Positions 14,101 through 26,700 of a stretch of 64,000 bases of DNA are shown piece after piece (within the stretch, counting starts at the first letter, position 1; each line of letters begins with the position of its first letter). The notes below the pieces were generated by a model, which ran no database searches, had not been told where the DNA came from, and was given only the letters and a program-made list of their open reading frames with translations. Source of the DNA: Onchocerca volvulus (taxonomy: Eukaryota; Nematoda; Chromadorea; Rhabditida; Onchocercidae); assembly GCA_000499405.2 (NCBI GenBank), contig HG738140.1, forward strand, positions 14,847,967-14,911,966, written 5' to 3'. A program made the position numbers and the translations under genes.

Positions 14101-14416
14101 CTATAAAGTCTTTTTTTCTTTTTTTTTTTTAAAGAGAGATAAATATGCTGAAAATAATTTTCACAAACAAATTGTAAATTTCCGGAAAAAAAGTTTTTAA
14201 AGTTCAAAAATTGTTGGAAAAAAACTGATACAATGTAGGTTTAGACCACGGTCCACAAACAGGTTGACCATCAAGCATGTATGGAGTAGATTTGTTGAAA
14301 CTTTCATTCGATGCAATCGATGTATAATCAGTATCAGCAGTTGATATATCGGTAACAACAGAGTATGGTTCCAGTTTAATGTTAGTAATATGACTGATAT
14401 GTTTTGGTGAATGTAC
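11199..14416 (-). CDS. Unrecognised multi-exon gene with two psi-K-x-E motifs (5' end not found)
   Basis: Eleven minus-strand exons join with consistent phases: 14416-14226, 14100-13970, 13533-13520 (14 nt), 13287-13195, 13131-13108 (24 nt), 13026-12901, 12759-12664, 12425-12365, 12259-12183, 11785-11731 and 11410-11199, ending in a stop. That gives about 359 residues, and at least one 5' exon with the initiator is missing. No known family was recognised. Two IKxEP segments (NIKLEP and KIKIEP) fit the sumoylation consensus, and the chain is rich in Ser, Thr, Asn, Gln, Glu and Lys with a glutamine-rich stretch (EQFQQQF), so it is probably largely disordered. The C-terminal exon is more ordered in appearance (ELMVGIGKILRKENGGIAAL). 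A nuclear or regulatory role would fit the composition but is inference. It is transcribed divergently from the CACHD1-like gene. Confidence 0.65.
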
Positions 14417-15223
14417 CTAAATGTTTTGTAAAAAATAAAATAATAAAAAAAATTAAAATCATAAAAAATTAAAATTTGGATTTCAAGTAAAATTAAATTC
14501 CAGGAAATTTTTAATCAGAAAATAAGAATTTCATTCTATCTCTTTCATTTATAAGAAAAAATATCGGATAGTATCAATCAAAACAACTATATATATATTC
14601 GAATAATCAAACTGAATATAGCTAGGAAATCGAATTAAGAGTTATTTAATACAACTTTTAAGTTATTTAATAAAAAATGAAATATTTCAGTAAACTATTG
14701 CAATATAAAATTCAAAAAAGAATATTGAAAAAGAATAAATGAAATGCATAAAATCAAATCATCGATAGAACGAACCATTTTCAGTGAAGCAGCCGACTAG
14801 GAATGAATGTTTGAAGATAAATGAATGCAAAATGAAATTATTTCATATTTTAAATTGAAATTAGAAATTGATAACAGCAAATATTAGCCATTTTTGCATA
14901 TGACATAATCAACCAGTAATTCAAGCATTCGTAAAACCACGGTTCTTATCATTTTCGCGAGAAAATTCCAGAGATAAGTTCCGAATAGTTGTTGGTTAAA
15001 ATTAATAACATATTACGATAAATTTAAATTCGTCAGTAATTAATATTTAATATTTCGAATTCTAATTACTGGCTATTTGTTTCATTCTTTTAATAAAATT
15101 CAAGATAATTTTTTTGCAGAAGCAAAGGTCTTCTTTTTACTAACTATTAGAAATAAAAGTGTAGCAAAAATTATTGCTACATACAATTCTCATTGAACTC
15201 AAAGTGAAAAGATCAACAGATTA

Positions 15224-15338
15224 AGGTCAAAGGGTCATTAACGAAGGATAGAAATTAACCTCCCTTGACCTTCCCGCAGTAGATGAAAGGAGAAAAGTCG
15301 GAGTATCTCTAACATGTCCATCTCATGACCTTTAACCT
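15224..15338. promoter_or_regulatory. Cluster of nuclear-receptor half-sites
   Basis: In a locally less AT-rich patch between two divergent genes there are an AGGTCA/GGGTCA direct repeat spaced by two (15224-15237), a single TGACCT (15266-15271), and TGACCTTTAACCT (15326-15338), which on the minus strand is a direct repeat spaced by one. DR1 elements bind HNF4/RXR-type receptors, a family much expanded in nematodes. Function is inferred from sequence only. Confidence 0.4.
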
Positions 15339-16284
15339 CTCTTTGTACAACTGCGGCATGATATTTTGCGGATGGCCGATGTTTTCAACAACTCGTCTTG
15401 TTAAGTGCAAGATAGTTGCGTATTGTAATCGATTTTCTTGTTTTTTTAAATTATCTATTCTGCTTTATTTCTTTTAGCTTTCTTTCTTATTTATGATTTC
15501 AAATCTTGAAAATCCCATATTCTCTATTATCTCACTAATATTTTCAACTTCTGTGGTAAATTTGGCTAAAAATTCATTGATTTTTTTTCTCAATTCTTCA
15601 CAATTTCATTGATTCTATTTTCATTCATTTTAATGCAAGAATTATCATTTTTTATGTATAACTCGATTAATTAACAATTCATTCTTTTATTTTTTCTATC
15701 ATCCAACTTTATATTCTGTCTTTTGATAAATATGACTTTCTTATACTCATAATATCATTGCACGGATTATTTCACGTTTTTATCGAAATATCTTTTTAAT
15801 TAAGTAGTCCAGACGCTTTTCTCGACAAATAGTAACCAGAAATTATGTCAATGAAAAGTAAATCATTTAAATTAATTTTACAAAATTTCGTATTAAATCG
15901 TATCACTTTATTACACTAATATCCATTTCTGTTTCCTTCACATATTTTTAAATCATTCTTCGCTTATCAACATTTTTTTCTCCGTTAATTTGAAAAGTGA
16001 TTATGCTTTTTGGTTGCTTTTTGGTAAATTTATTTCTCAGAATACGAAAAAGATATATTTGGATGAAGAAGAAACAACAATTTTAGTTCATTAGTATTTC
16101 TTGCCTCATTCATTGCTTCATTGATGAAGAAATTCGCCTTGGGAATAATAAATTATTCTGTGTCATTAAAAACACTAAATATATTGTTATGATTGTGAAT
16201 AATTATTTCAGAATATTTTAAAAATAGACTTGCTATTTATGTTTTGATTGTTTTTGATTTTCAATTTTCAAATAATTAAGTAAT

Positions 16285-16304
16285 ATAGTATTTCATTATT
16301 TCAG
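16285..16304 (+). promoter_or_regulatory. 3' splice acceptor upstream of the CACHD1-like start codon
   Basis: A pyrimidine-rich tract ending TTTCAG sits 168 bp before the proposed start codon, with stops in between in that frame. It could be a spliced-leader trans-splice site or the acceptor of a 5' UTR intron. Confidence 0.4.
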
Positions 16305-16471
16305 GTATGAAATGGGTCAAAGAGAGGCAAATTATTTATTTCAAAAAAAAAAGAATAATTTGATTATTAATGATAATAGGATTGCAAGACTTATATTATC
16401 AAAATATGAATTAAACCAGCGTGTTGTATCATTGATCTGTTATCATTAATAATCAATCGATATTCGTTCCA

Positions 16472-19400
16472 ATGCATCCTTATCTGATTCGATTGATTGC
16501 ACCAGTTATTACAATTTTTGTCGCAATCACAGCAATGTATCACCAACATCAGGATGTCGTTCGTGAAAATTATATCACACTTGCTGCACATTTTACAGCC
16601 GATCAATTATACAAAGCGCATCGATTACAAGTTAATGAATTACTCGGTGTACCTGTCATACAGGTATGACTTTTGTTAAGCTAGTAAATAATTTTTCGTC
16701 TCATTTATTGAATAAGTAGAATTTTGAATTTATTCTTTTAATAAAAATAAAGAATATGTAAAAAATTTTTAACTTCGTTTGTCACTTTTTCAAGCGATAA
16801 TTAGATTTAGAAGTTTATATGGATTACATTAAATTTACATGGACTAAACATAAAAAGTTTGTTATTCCTAAAACTCTCAGTATGGTGTCATAATAATTGA
16901 ATAATTTGACTTATTGATTAGTGATAAATTTCTAGTCAGTTATCGATGGTTTGGATTTTAAACGGGCAACTCTGAATTCCTCACTGGTACGTGATATAAC
17001 AAATCGGCTCGACGCGCAGTTTGCCAAATATTTCAATTTATTGACTGAAACAAAGAAATATATTCTAAACAATTCGCATCCAGATTGGACCACTTTCCAA
17101 GACTATAGGTCAATGATGGATTGTGCACGGATTACATCGGGATATTTGAGGTATGTTATACATGGGCTGAAAGTTTCTTTTTTTGACACTTTTGAGCCGA
17201 AGAAATTTTGTTTAATCCTAACTCTTTTCTTGCTGCAGTTAGCATTATTGTTTTGCTTCTGTTTGAAAAGTATTTCTCATTTCATTCTCAATAATTTCTA
17301 ATGTGTGGTATTTCAATTCATTTTTCATTCTTTTGCAACCATTAGAAGAAATTAGAACTACCAACTAACATTTTTAAATGGATTGTTTTAAGCTATGAAG
17401 AGCAGTTTGGTACGCGTGTAAACATGACTAGCGCATGTTTGATATCAGACAAACAACCATCAAAATTCTTGTATTACGCCCAGAAAAATCTCACATCAGG
17501 TAGCGTGATTTTTGGTCGTATTGTAATTTGGATGCATAGACATTTCATTATGGTATGGCCTAGAAGTTCTGAAAGCTGAGAATATCTCTTTGCCTGATAT
17601 TCAAAGCAATTCAACGGCAGTATATTATACTCGCAGATTGGCAGCTATTTATTAATCTTAACAGTTCACAAACCAAGATAATTAATTATTATATTTACTT
17701 CTGATTTGTGATTTAAAGAATACTGGTTATTTAGCAAAATTTCACGTTTGCATTTAGTTTTACATACGAATGCACTTGACAGTTCAATTCGATGGCAATA
17801 TATTATTGGTATCAGTGGACCACATATCGAATATCCTGCACATACCTTCCCAGTTCATAAACGACGACATTGGAGCCCATTTCTCGCTGCCGCTTTACCG
17901 CAAAAACGACGGGTTGTAATCCTCATCGATGCAGGTTTATTTCTTTGCAAAGCGGCAGTTGGCAAATCTGTAGTTAGAGAGTGAGATAAATGGAGAATGG
18001 GAGAAAAAAAAATTTTGGTTAGTAAATCTCTATTACGCTTTATGCGTTATCAAAAACAACTAATGAAGGGGAAGGGAGCTGAAAATTGAAGTGTCCCATG
18101 GTCTATGGATCAGCCTGGTTATTTAGAATACGAATTTTCATTACTGACAGATATTCAAAGTAGCAAAATACGGTATGTCTTAGAATTTAAAAGATATTGC
18201 TCTTTGATATTGAGACCAGTATCTGCTATATCTTAATAAAATCTTGCAACAAAATATTCTTTCAAGCAAATGAACGGCTATTGATAGCTTGGTAAGTCCA
18301 AAAATAAAATGGATTTCCAATTTCATTCATCTCTAAGACTTAAGCTGTCATTCGTTTCGAGAAATCTGCATGCTTTTAAATTTGAAATTTATGCAGCCAG
18401 TTAATTTACTATTTGTTTTAGTCTTTAAATTAAATATTTCAGGAACATTACTTTCTGATGTACATCTAGCTAAAGCAAAGAGTGTTGCTAAGATCCTTCT
18501 TGATGGTGCTGTTCCTGGGGATAGGTAAGTTCTGATGCTTTCAGTTGGTTTTTAGGAAACTTTGAACTTATCTTCAAATTTATTGTTTAATTCTCTGCGC
18601 CGAGAAATAACTAAAGATAACTGTTAGTATTAAATTGTTAATGTTAGCATGTTAATATTAAATTCCGATGGTGATGGATGACAGATAGAAGACTATCTTG
18701 CATGGTATACCTAAACAGTTATTTGAATTTGTCTTTCAATTATCGAGAAGAAAACCTTGGTTTTATGTAATTTCTCAATGGCAGTCATCAAACTTATTCG
18801 AACGATTCGTATGGCCTATCTTTTCCAACCAACATGTCAATTCTATGCTCGATTTTGCTTGAGGCTTGAAGGAAAAGTGTACCATCCATTACTTTATCCA
18901 ACTAATAATCTTACTTCTTGACGTATCCCTGGTGATTTCGTAGGAAATTTTATGACGCACTGAGTATTTTAAAAAGAACTTAGAATCCATTGCTCAAATA
19001 AAAATTTCAAAATTTAAAATGCGCAGGTACATGGTGATGGTATCAAATGGAACAGACAATGCCAAAGCTTGCAAAAATCAAAATTTCTTGGATGTAACAA
19101 GTGAACAAATTGCCGTAATGACAACCTTTATTGAAGCGTTTGAACGAAGTAATCAGAAAGCATATTCACATAGCAGTGCTATTCAGATGGCCTGCAGATT
19201 ATTTATTGAGGTAAGTGAACATTTTTTAAATCAACATACTCAAGAATTAAAAAAATAAAATATATCAAAATGCATAGAAGTGAAAAGGTATTTTGCAAAA
19301 AGTATTTCATTACTGCGTTAATATATGTTGTTTTACACGACTTACAGTTTTCTTTCGTAGTTCACCAATGTTTTCGCTGAAGCCAAAATCGAAGAATCGA

Positions 19401-22400
19401 TAAAGTGTTTTGTCTTGATCTTTTCCCAGATCTGATATGGTTTCTGCAGACAAACTTAGATCCTGCAATTTATGATCATTTATGTTTTTTTTTTCTTCAA
19501 TATGATTCAAAAAATGATAGAGGTGAACAATTTTGGAATTTTAGAATGTAGAATTATTCACATCTTAAAGCTTAATTTCATTTTTCACTATTTTCGATTC
19601 TCTATTTTCCTGATTTTGTCCTAGAGTTTGTCATTATTCTCTATTAATTCATATGAAAACTAAAAAGTAAGAAATCTGGGTTTCGTGTCTGCCTAAACCT
19701 TTGGTAAATAATAAAAATTCTCATAAATTCTCATTATTCTCATAATCTCAATTTTTTTTTGAAATTATACTGATCACTAAAAAAATTCTTTGATCTCTTT
19801 ATTAGCCTGATTTGATTTTGGAGTCTGTTTTTTTGCAGGAAGAAATAATTGATCGAGAAGATGGTAGAAGTGAATTCTATCATAATATTTTGTTTTATAT
19901 CAGCAGAGGTGTAATGTCAGAATTGGGTGAAGGAGCTTCGGTTTTAAGCGCTTTGGCAGAAATTTTTTTAGAAGCGAATATTCGCGTGAAAATTAACACG
20001 CTGGCATTAAGCAATGGTATATATACTTTTTAGAGATTAAGATATGAATTAGTAATGATTTTTGATTGGAATAAAAGAGATTTGTTTTTCTTTCTGTAAT
20101 AAATCCAAGCTTGAGTTAGTAAATTAAGTTGATTTACTTTTGAGTTAGAACTAAAATGTGTTATGCATGAACCACACTTAAATTCTACTTGTTGATCTTA
20201 TTTTGAGTACCATTCACAGAAATGATCTGAATAATTTAATTATAAGTGATGCCAACCATCTTTTGAGAATAAAAGATAATCTTATTTTACAGCACTTATC
20301 TAGATTTTGAGAATTATTTCTGAATGCCTAATGATGGAGTTAAATGGAATAAAAGTTGATTTAGATCGACCTCGAAATGACGAAATAAGATATGGTTTTC
20401 CTTGGAAATATTTTGAAAATTTCAGGTATAAATGATGAAACGCCGCTTTTTTGGTCGCACGAATTTTTGAAAAGCATCGCAGAAATGAACTTCACGAAAT
20501 ACCAGCAATCACTTAGCGAAAAGTTGAAGGCAGCCGTGAACAAAACGACAATACCAGGAAAGGTATTATTAATTTTTTCAATTGTGACATCTCAAAAATG
20601 ATTTATTGCATTTATATGGCTTAGCTCATATGAATTATTTAGTCAACTGATAAAACTTGTTGATTACAGATGATTTCAATTGGAACTAATGAGCATGCAA
20701 CTTTGACATTATTTCGAATGTTTGAACTTCTATCTATCAATAATAATGAAAAAATCCATTCATTGAACGAAAAATTGTTCTGGTCGTATCCTTTTAGCGA
20801 ATACCAAGCAACATTGGCTTCTCTCTCTACCGGCTTACAGAAGGACAATAAATTAGTGCGATTTCACATATATTGTTTTTTTGAAGTTAACTTGTATTTT
20901 CTAAAAGAAAAAATTCTTTTGAATTCCAAATTAGAAAAGGGTTTTTTAGATAGCTGTGATTGGCATGGATTTGAACTTGGATATAATTGCTGATGTTATC
21001 AAATATAATGACTTAGTAGTCATGGCACCGGTGATGACTAGATTACGAATTTTTCTTTGTGATCTGCAGGGGTAATTCTATCATTATTTTGAGATTTCGT
21101 ATTGAAAATAAACATCCGTAATTGTCTTTTTTTCAAAAAGGGTAATTTTGTTAGTTTTCCTTTCAAGAAAATAAAGAGTAAAGTTTTTAAGCTACATTTT
21201 TTTTAGGAAGTTGCCTTCACAGTAATGTAAATACCATAAGATCTTCAATTTGAGATTTGATTAATTTGCCGCAGAAATAAATTATGCTTTTTTTTTTCTT
21301 ATCCTGATTTTTCTTGGAATTGAATTTTTTTTGAAAATTTTTAAAAAATTTCGAAATAATTAAAATAAGCTATTGTTATAGGTTTGAATTTTTTCAGTCG
21401 TGTTATCATCGCTTCTCATATGCGTAAAACATCACCATGGCCTTTAAATATCGGTATATTAGAAGCTTGGTCAGAAAAAGATCTATGGCTTAGTGAGCAT
21501 TTCTCAGCCGAAGAAATTAGCGAAGGTTCATTTGAAATTATAAAGGAAGAAATGATGGAGAAAGTGAAATTGAAATATATTTGGATGCGCGTATGTTTTC
21601 CACTATCAATTGTTTTCAGCGAAAAACTTGTCATAAATTTTTTCTTTTCTTTTTCTTTTTCTTGGAGTTGGAGATTGGTAGTTTTACTTGGTGTAAATAA
21701 TATTGATTAAACTCAGATTTTAATCAAAATCACAAACAGCCTACATTAAAGGTGATAGAAGATTGCCCGCATGAAATATTAACAATGCTGTATAAAATTT
21801 TAAAATCATTTTTAGTGATGAAAATAAGGAATGAAAAACAATTGTAGCTTGCTATAAGAAGCGAAAACAATATAGCCGACTTAATATACAAAATTTTTCA
21901 TCTCTTTTTATATCATTTTTTTTTTTTTTTTTGCCCTTTTCATTACTTGGGATTGTTGGTTATGATTATTTTTATTTTGCAAGCTATTGCTTTTTTGACT
22001 TTGTTGAAGCGTCATTTTTTGGACAGTATTGTTTCCATTACTATATATTTATCTTCGTTAATTATCCATAAAAAACCAGAAGGTAATATAAAGTTACATG
22101 CTCACGAAGTTAGTTAGTCAATTTATTTGCCTTATTTCCTCTTATCAAACACATTTCAGTTAAAAAACGCACCATTTGTTGTTGCTATGGCAATGAAAGT
22201 TAGTGAAATGGAAGCCAAAATTTCAATGCTTTTAAAAAATCCAAGACAAAAATATGTATTAGATAATCTTGTCTATCATCGTCTTGATATCCAGGTTATT
22301 TTATTAAATTCGAAGCATTTTATTTCTTCGCTTTAACTCAATTTTTTCCGATATTTTGAACAAATTTATTTCAGAGAGATTCATCGCTTTCCTATTGCTC

Positions 22401-23670
22401 ACACTTTGGCTATCTTTCTACTATGAAATTAGGTGGTGTTTATCTGAGCCCAAGTTGTTTTACTGTTTCTTCTTTGCAACGACCACCATCTCCGCAGTGG
22501 ATTGCAAATTACTGGGTATACTTAGGTATTTTTTGTAAATTTTTCCATAATGTAGAACAAAGCAGGAAGAAGTCGAAAAATAAATGATTTTATACATGCA
22601 TGGAAGAAAAAATGCTATTAGATGAATCTTCTTTCCACCTGCATAGTTGAAAAATCGCCATTTTGTATCTCTTATAGCTAAGTTCCAGTTTTACTTTTAA
22701 TAAAAGTAATTCTTGAGGTGATCCATTCGGTTTAATTCGAAATGCGGGTATTCGGTTGAGTGTTCGTGAACATGTTGGTGCACTATCTGGTATTATACCG
22801 TATTGGCGTGACAAAGCAGCCAGTGATTCATATGAATTTGTCTTGCGACGTTACATAGCTACTTCGCGAGGTGTTATGATTACTTATCCGGCTACTGTAA
22901 TTCGCGATAATTACGAACCTGACGTACAACTTTGGTTGGTTTTTATAACATTTAGAATTCCGGTTCAGTTTTGTGAGTTTATTGATTTTTTGACTTCCTA
23001 CAGTTTTCCTATCAATTTAGGTTATTATTTTTCGAAAATTTACATTTATGACATATCGGGTATCATTTTTGTGCTGTAAAATAATTTTAATTTTACATTA
23101 ATAATGGTAGTTAATTTTAAACAAATGAGTCATCATAAAGAACGGAACCTTTATATTCGAGACATGTGACTTTATTTCGAGGATTTTAATTCTTATTATC
23201 AATGACTTTCGCTTTGATGGGAATCTGAAAGGAATCACTAGTCATCTTACAGATAATCATTTTTTTCAATTCATTTTAGTTTAGGTATACGCGTGCGAAT
23301 GAATTTCCTGGAAGAATTGTTGTAACAGGGCCATTCTTGGAGGATAATATAGGACAAGTTGTAACAATTTCGACTGCCGTTTTCGAAGGCAAATTTATAA
23401 TTGAATTTCTAATGTTTAGGAATTGGTACAGGTACTTATGATTAGAATTTTTTCGGACAAATTTGAGAAATGCCTTATATAGGTCAAGCCGGAAGTATGC
23501 ACAATTCCAAAGATCAAATTTTTGCTGTCGTTGCTATGGATGTAACCGTGGGATTTTTTGCGAAATTGCTGCGAACCTCAATTAACATTTGTAAAGAGGT
23601 TTATTTTTTGCTCGTTTACAATAATGTTTATTATGTTATTCCTTAATAAGGCATATGATTGGATTCGAAA

Positions 23671-23715
<45 letters not shown>

Positions 23716-26700
23716 AAAATTAATCATAGCTACACATATTTGAATCAATTATAACTTTTTTTCATTATTTTCAGTCACGTCGTTGTGTTTTATTCGATGA
23801 CTTGGGCAATGTGATTTCACGTGGAATAGAAACGAGTTTCTCTAATAAAAAAACTCGATCCTATGGGAGAAGCGTTTTGTGGAATGCTGTCGAACGTTTT
23901 CATATCAGTTATCTAGAGCCTCAGCTTGCGACACATTTAATCACGAAAACAAATTTTGTTCAAAAAAGACAGTGCATGCAATGGGCTACTCGCTCGGTTG
24001 AACGTTTCTTCCGATTCAATGTTTCATATTCAGATGCTTTGACCGTAAATTCTTTCCTATTTTTTTTTAAAAAAAGAACTCATTTTTTAAGAATTCAAAA
24101 AAAGAATTCATTTTTTAGTTTATATCTATTTAAATTTTTAAATATTTTTTTGTTTTTAGATATATGGAGTAGTTTATTCAAGTGTAGTTGATAAGTTTTT
24201 ATTTAAATACTTAAATTTTTAGATATATGGAAAAGTTTATTCAAGTGTAGTTGATAAGCAGGAATTATAATGGTGCTGTGAAAGAAATACAAGTTAGAAT
24301 AATCGCTATTTTAATTGGTGTAAAATATGTCTTTAGATTCCATGTGATGATACTAACTCAATGCTTGGTATGAAATTAGGAAGTATTCGTGCAGAAGTGA
24401 TCCCAGTACCACAGACAAATTTGTTTCTTGCTCTTATAAATGAAAGTTGTAATCCACAACATCCCATCCAAGTATTTTTGTTAATTTTATTTATATATCT
24501 TGCTGCAGATTTCTAATGTATGGAAGAATAATATTTAGATGTTTGATAGTTTTTCTCATGATGTTTGATGGTTTTTCGCATTTGTTTGAAACAAATGAAA
24601 GCTTTCTCAATTGAAAACTTTATCCTAACTTTTCTCAAATTATGGCTGTTAATTATTTTTGCTAAGTTATAATGTAAATTTTGTGCTTTTTCTTCTTTTA
24701 TAAATATTTTAAAATCTATATTTGACTTGTCTTTATTATTATTACAGAGTTTAATTTCTTGTATTTTTAGTTCAACAGCAATGTTTAGTTACAACCGTTG
24801 ATATTTTAGGCATTTTGTCCATGTTCAGTTAGTGATCGCCGGTGTCTCCTTTGTACACGTTTCGATGATGCAGAATGTGAATGTCCTTGTCAATGCCCCT
24901 TAAACTGTAATACACAGTGCACAGTTAGTTCGTCAAATGTTTCACTTTATCGGGTAATTTGTTACCAAATATGGGTATATATTGCATGTGTAACTATGAT
25001 TTATAATGTAGAATGAGATCGATATTTTATGCATACCATTTTTCTTTTTTTTTTTTTTTTGAATATGTATTGATCGAAAAGTGAAAAAGATTTCGGGTTC
25101 ATAGCTTATTGATTAATATTTTAGTAAGATATAAACATGAAAATTAAAATCTGAATCAATAATAGATAGTCGCTTTATGAGAAAATTGACAATTTGAAGG
25201 GATATATTTTCCTGTATTTTCAGAAAATCTCTTTTATATCGGAATGTTCAGATCTAGAGGAATGTCCGGTAATGGCTACGATCGTTCCATTCAGTGCTAG
25301 ACCTTTGCAGAAAACTGTATTGTCAGAATGTGTCAGTATCAAGTACTGTTCCTTTTATAATTTTTATTATGAATTTGAGATAACATTTAATCTAATCATT
25401 AAGTGATTTGAATCCCTATACATATTACACCATAAATAAAATATACAATTCTGTGAATGAAATTACTAAAGCTTTCCTAATCATAAAACATTAAATCTCA
25501 AAATAAAATGAAATTTATTTAACCATATTTATAAAATAACTGCAGATGTGAAAATTATAAAACAGTGGATGATTGTATGGGTATATTGGGTTGTCAATGG
25601 TGTACGTTTGATAGTGACGGGCAAACACTTCTTTTGAATCCTTCTTGTGTCTCTACTGACGAATGCTTCGGTGGTACAAAAGGAAGGCGTATTCGAGGTG
25701 CTTCTTATTTTAATCTTTATTTCATAGTTTTTGTTGATGAATCATTCATTATAATTGGCTCATTTTGAAAATTTGAATACCGAAATTTTTATAATTATCT
25801 GAAATTATAAAAATTTATTTTCAGGTTTTTTAGAAAGTGAATCACAGTTGGTTCCGCAGTGGTCAGTTGGTGCACCGGTTGGACCAGTTGCCGCTGGAAT
25901 AATGAGTGTTTTCTTGATTATGGTAGCTTTTATTTCTTTAACTTTTAATTTACTTGATATGAATAATTTGGATTTAATTTTCCAAAATATTGTGGAAAAA
26001 TTAGATATATCAGAAACGTCATTTCCAGGTTATCACTATGTATTGTTATCGAAGTCAGGTTAATCGTCTCGTCGAAACAAATTCGTTCACAGATTCATTT
26101 GGTGTCCCGTTATGTGGGAGAAATTTTGAAGATGATGATTTCCAGTTTGACCATGATGGTTCCGGTTCCGTAAAAGGTATCAAAATTTTTATTTTATGGT
26201 TGCTTTACTTTCGTTAGCTAAAATTTAGGTTAATAAATAAAATGATTAAGCTAAGAAAATTGATAAAATAAAAAAGCAACAGTGAACATGGAAAATTTCA
26301 GAAAAAGCAGTTACTTTGATTCAGTTAACTTCATTTGAAAGAATGTCAAACCCAGTGGCAGCGGTTCGTCCACAGTATCGAGTTTCACCGCGAACTGAAT
26401 CTAGTGACCAAGGTTATTCTACAATGACTGATCGCATGCAAGGTGATGAAAGTGAATGCGCCACTAGCAAGTTAGTTTTGGTTTTTATTGTGTGTTATTT
26501 TGCTTAATATTGAATATATGAATGTATATTTTCTGGAAGTTCAATGAGAAACTTAGGGACAGTAGTTTTTCTGGGGAGTTATTGGATGCAATTAAAAAAG
26601 CGTTCTAGTTTATATTGAACAGGACACATAATATTGATACCTTGTTTCAAATAGAATCAACTAAATATCCTGCTTAAAGGATAATAACTCTAAAACTCCA

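Noticed and set aside
13775..14207. Overlapping frames on both strands near the unknown gene
   Set aside because: Only the part 14100-13970 on the minus strand fits the splice phases; the rest are shadows and intron read-through.
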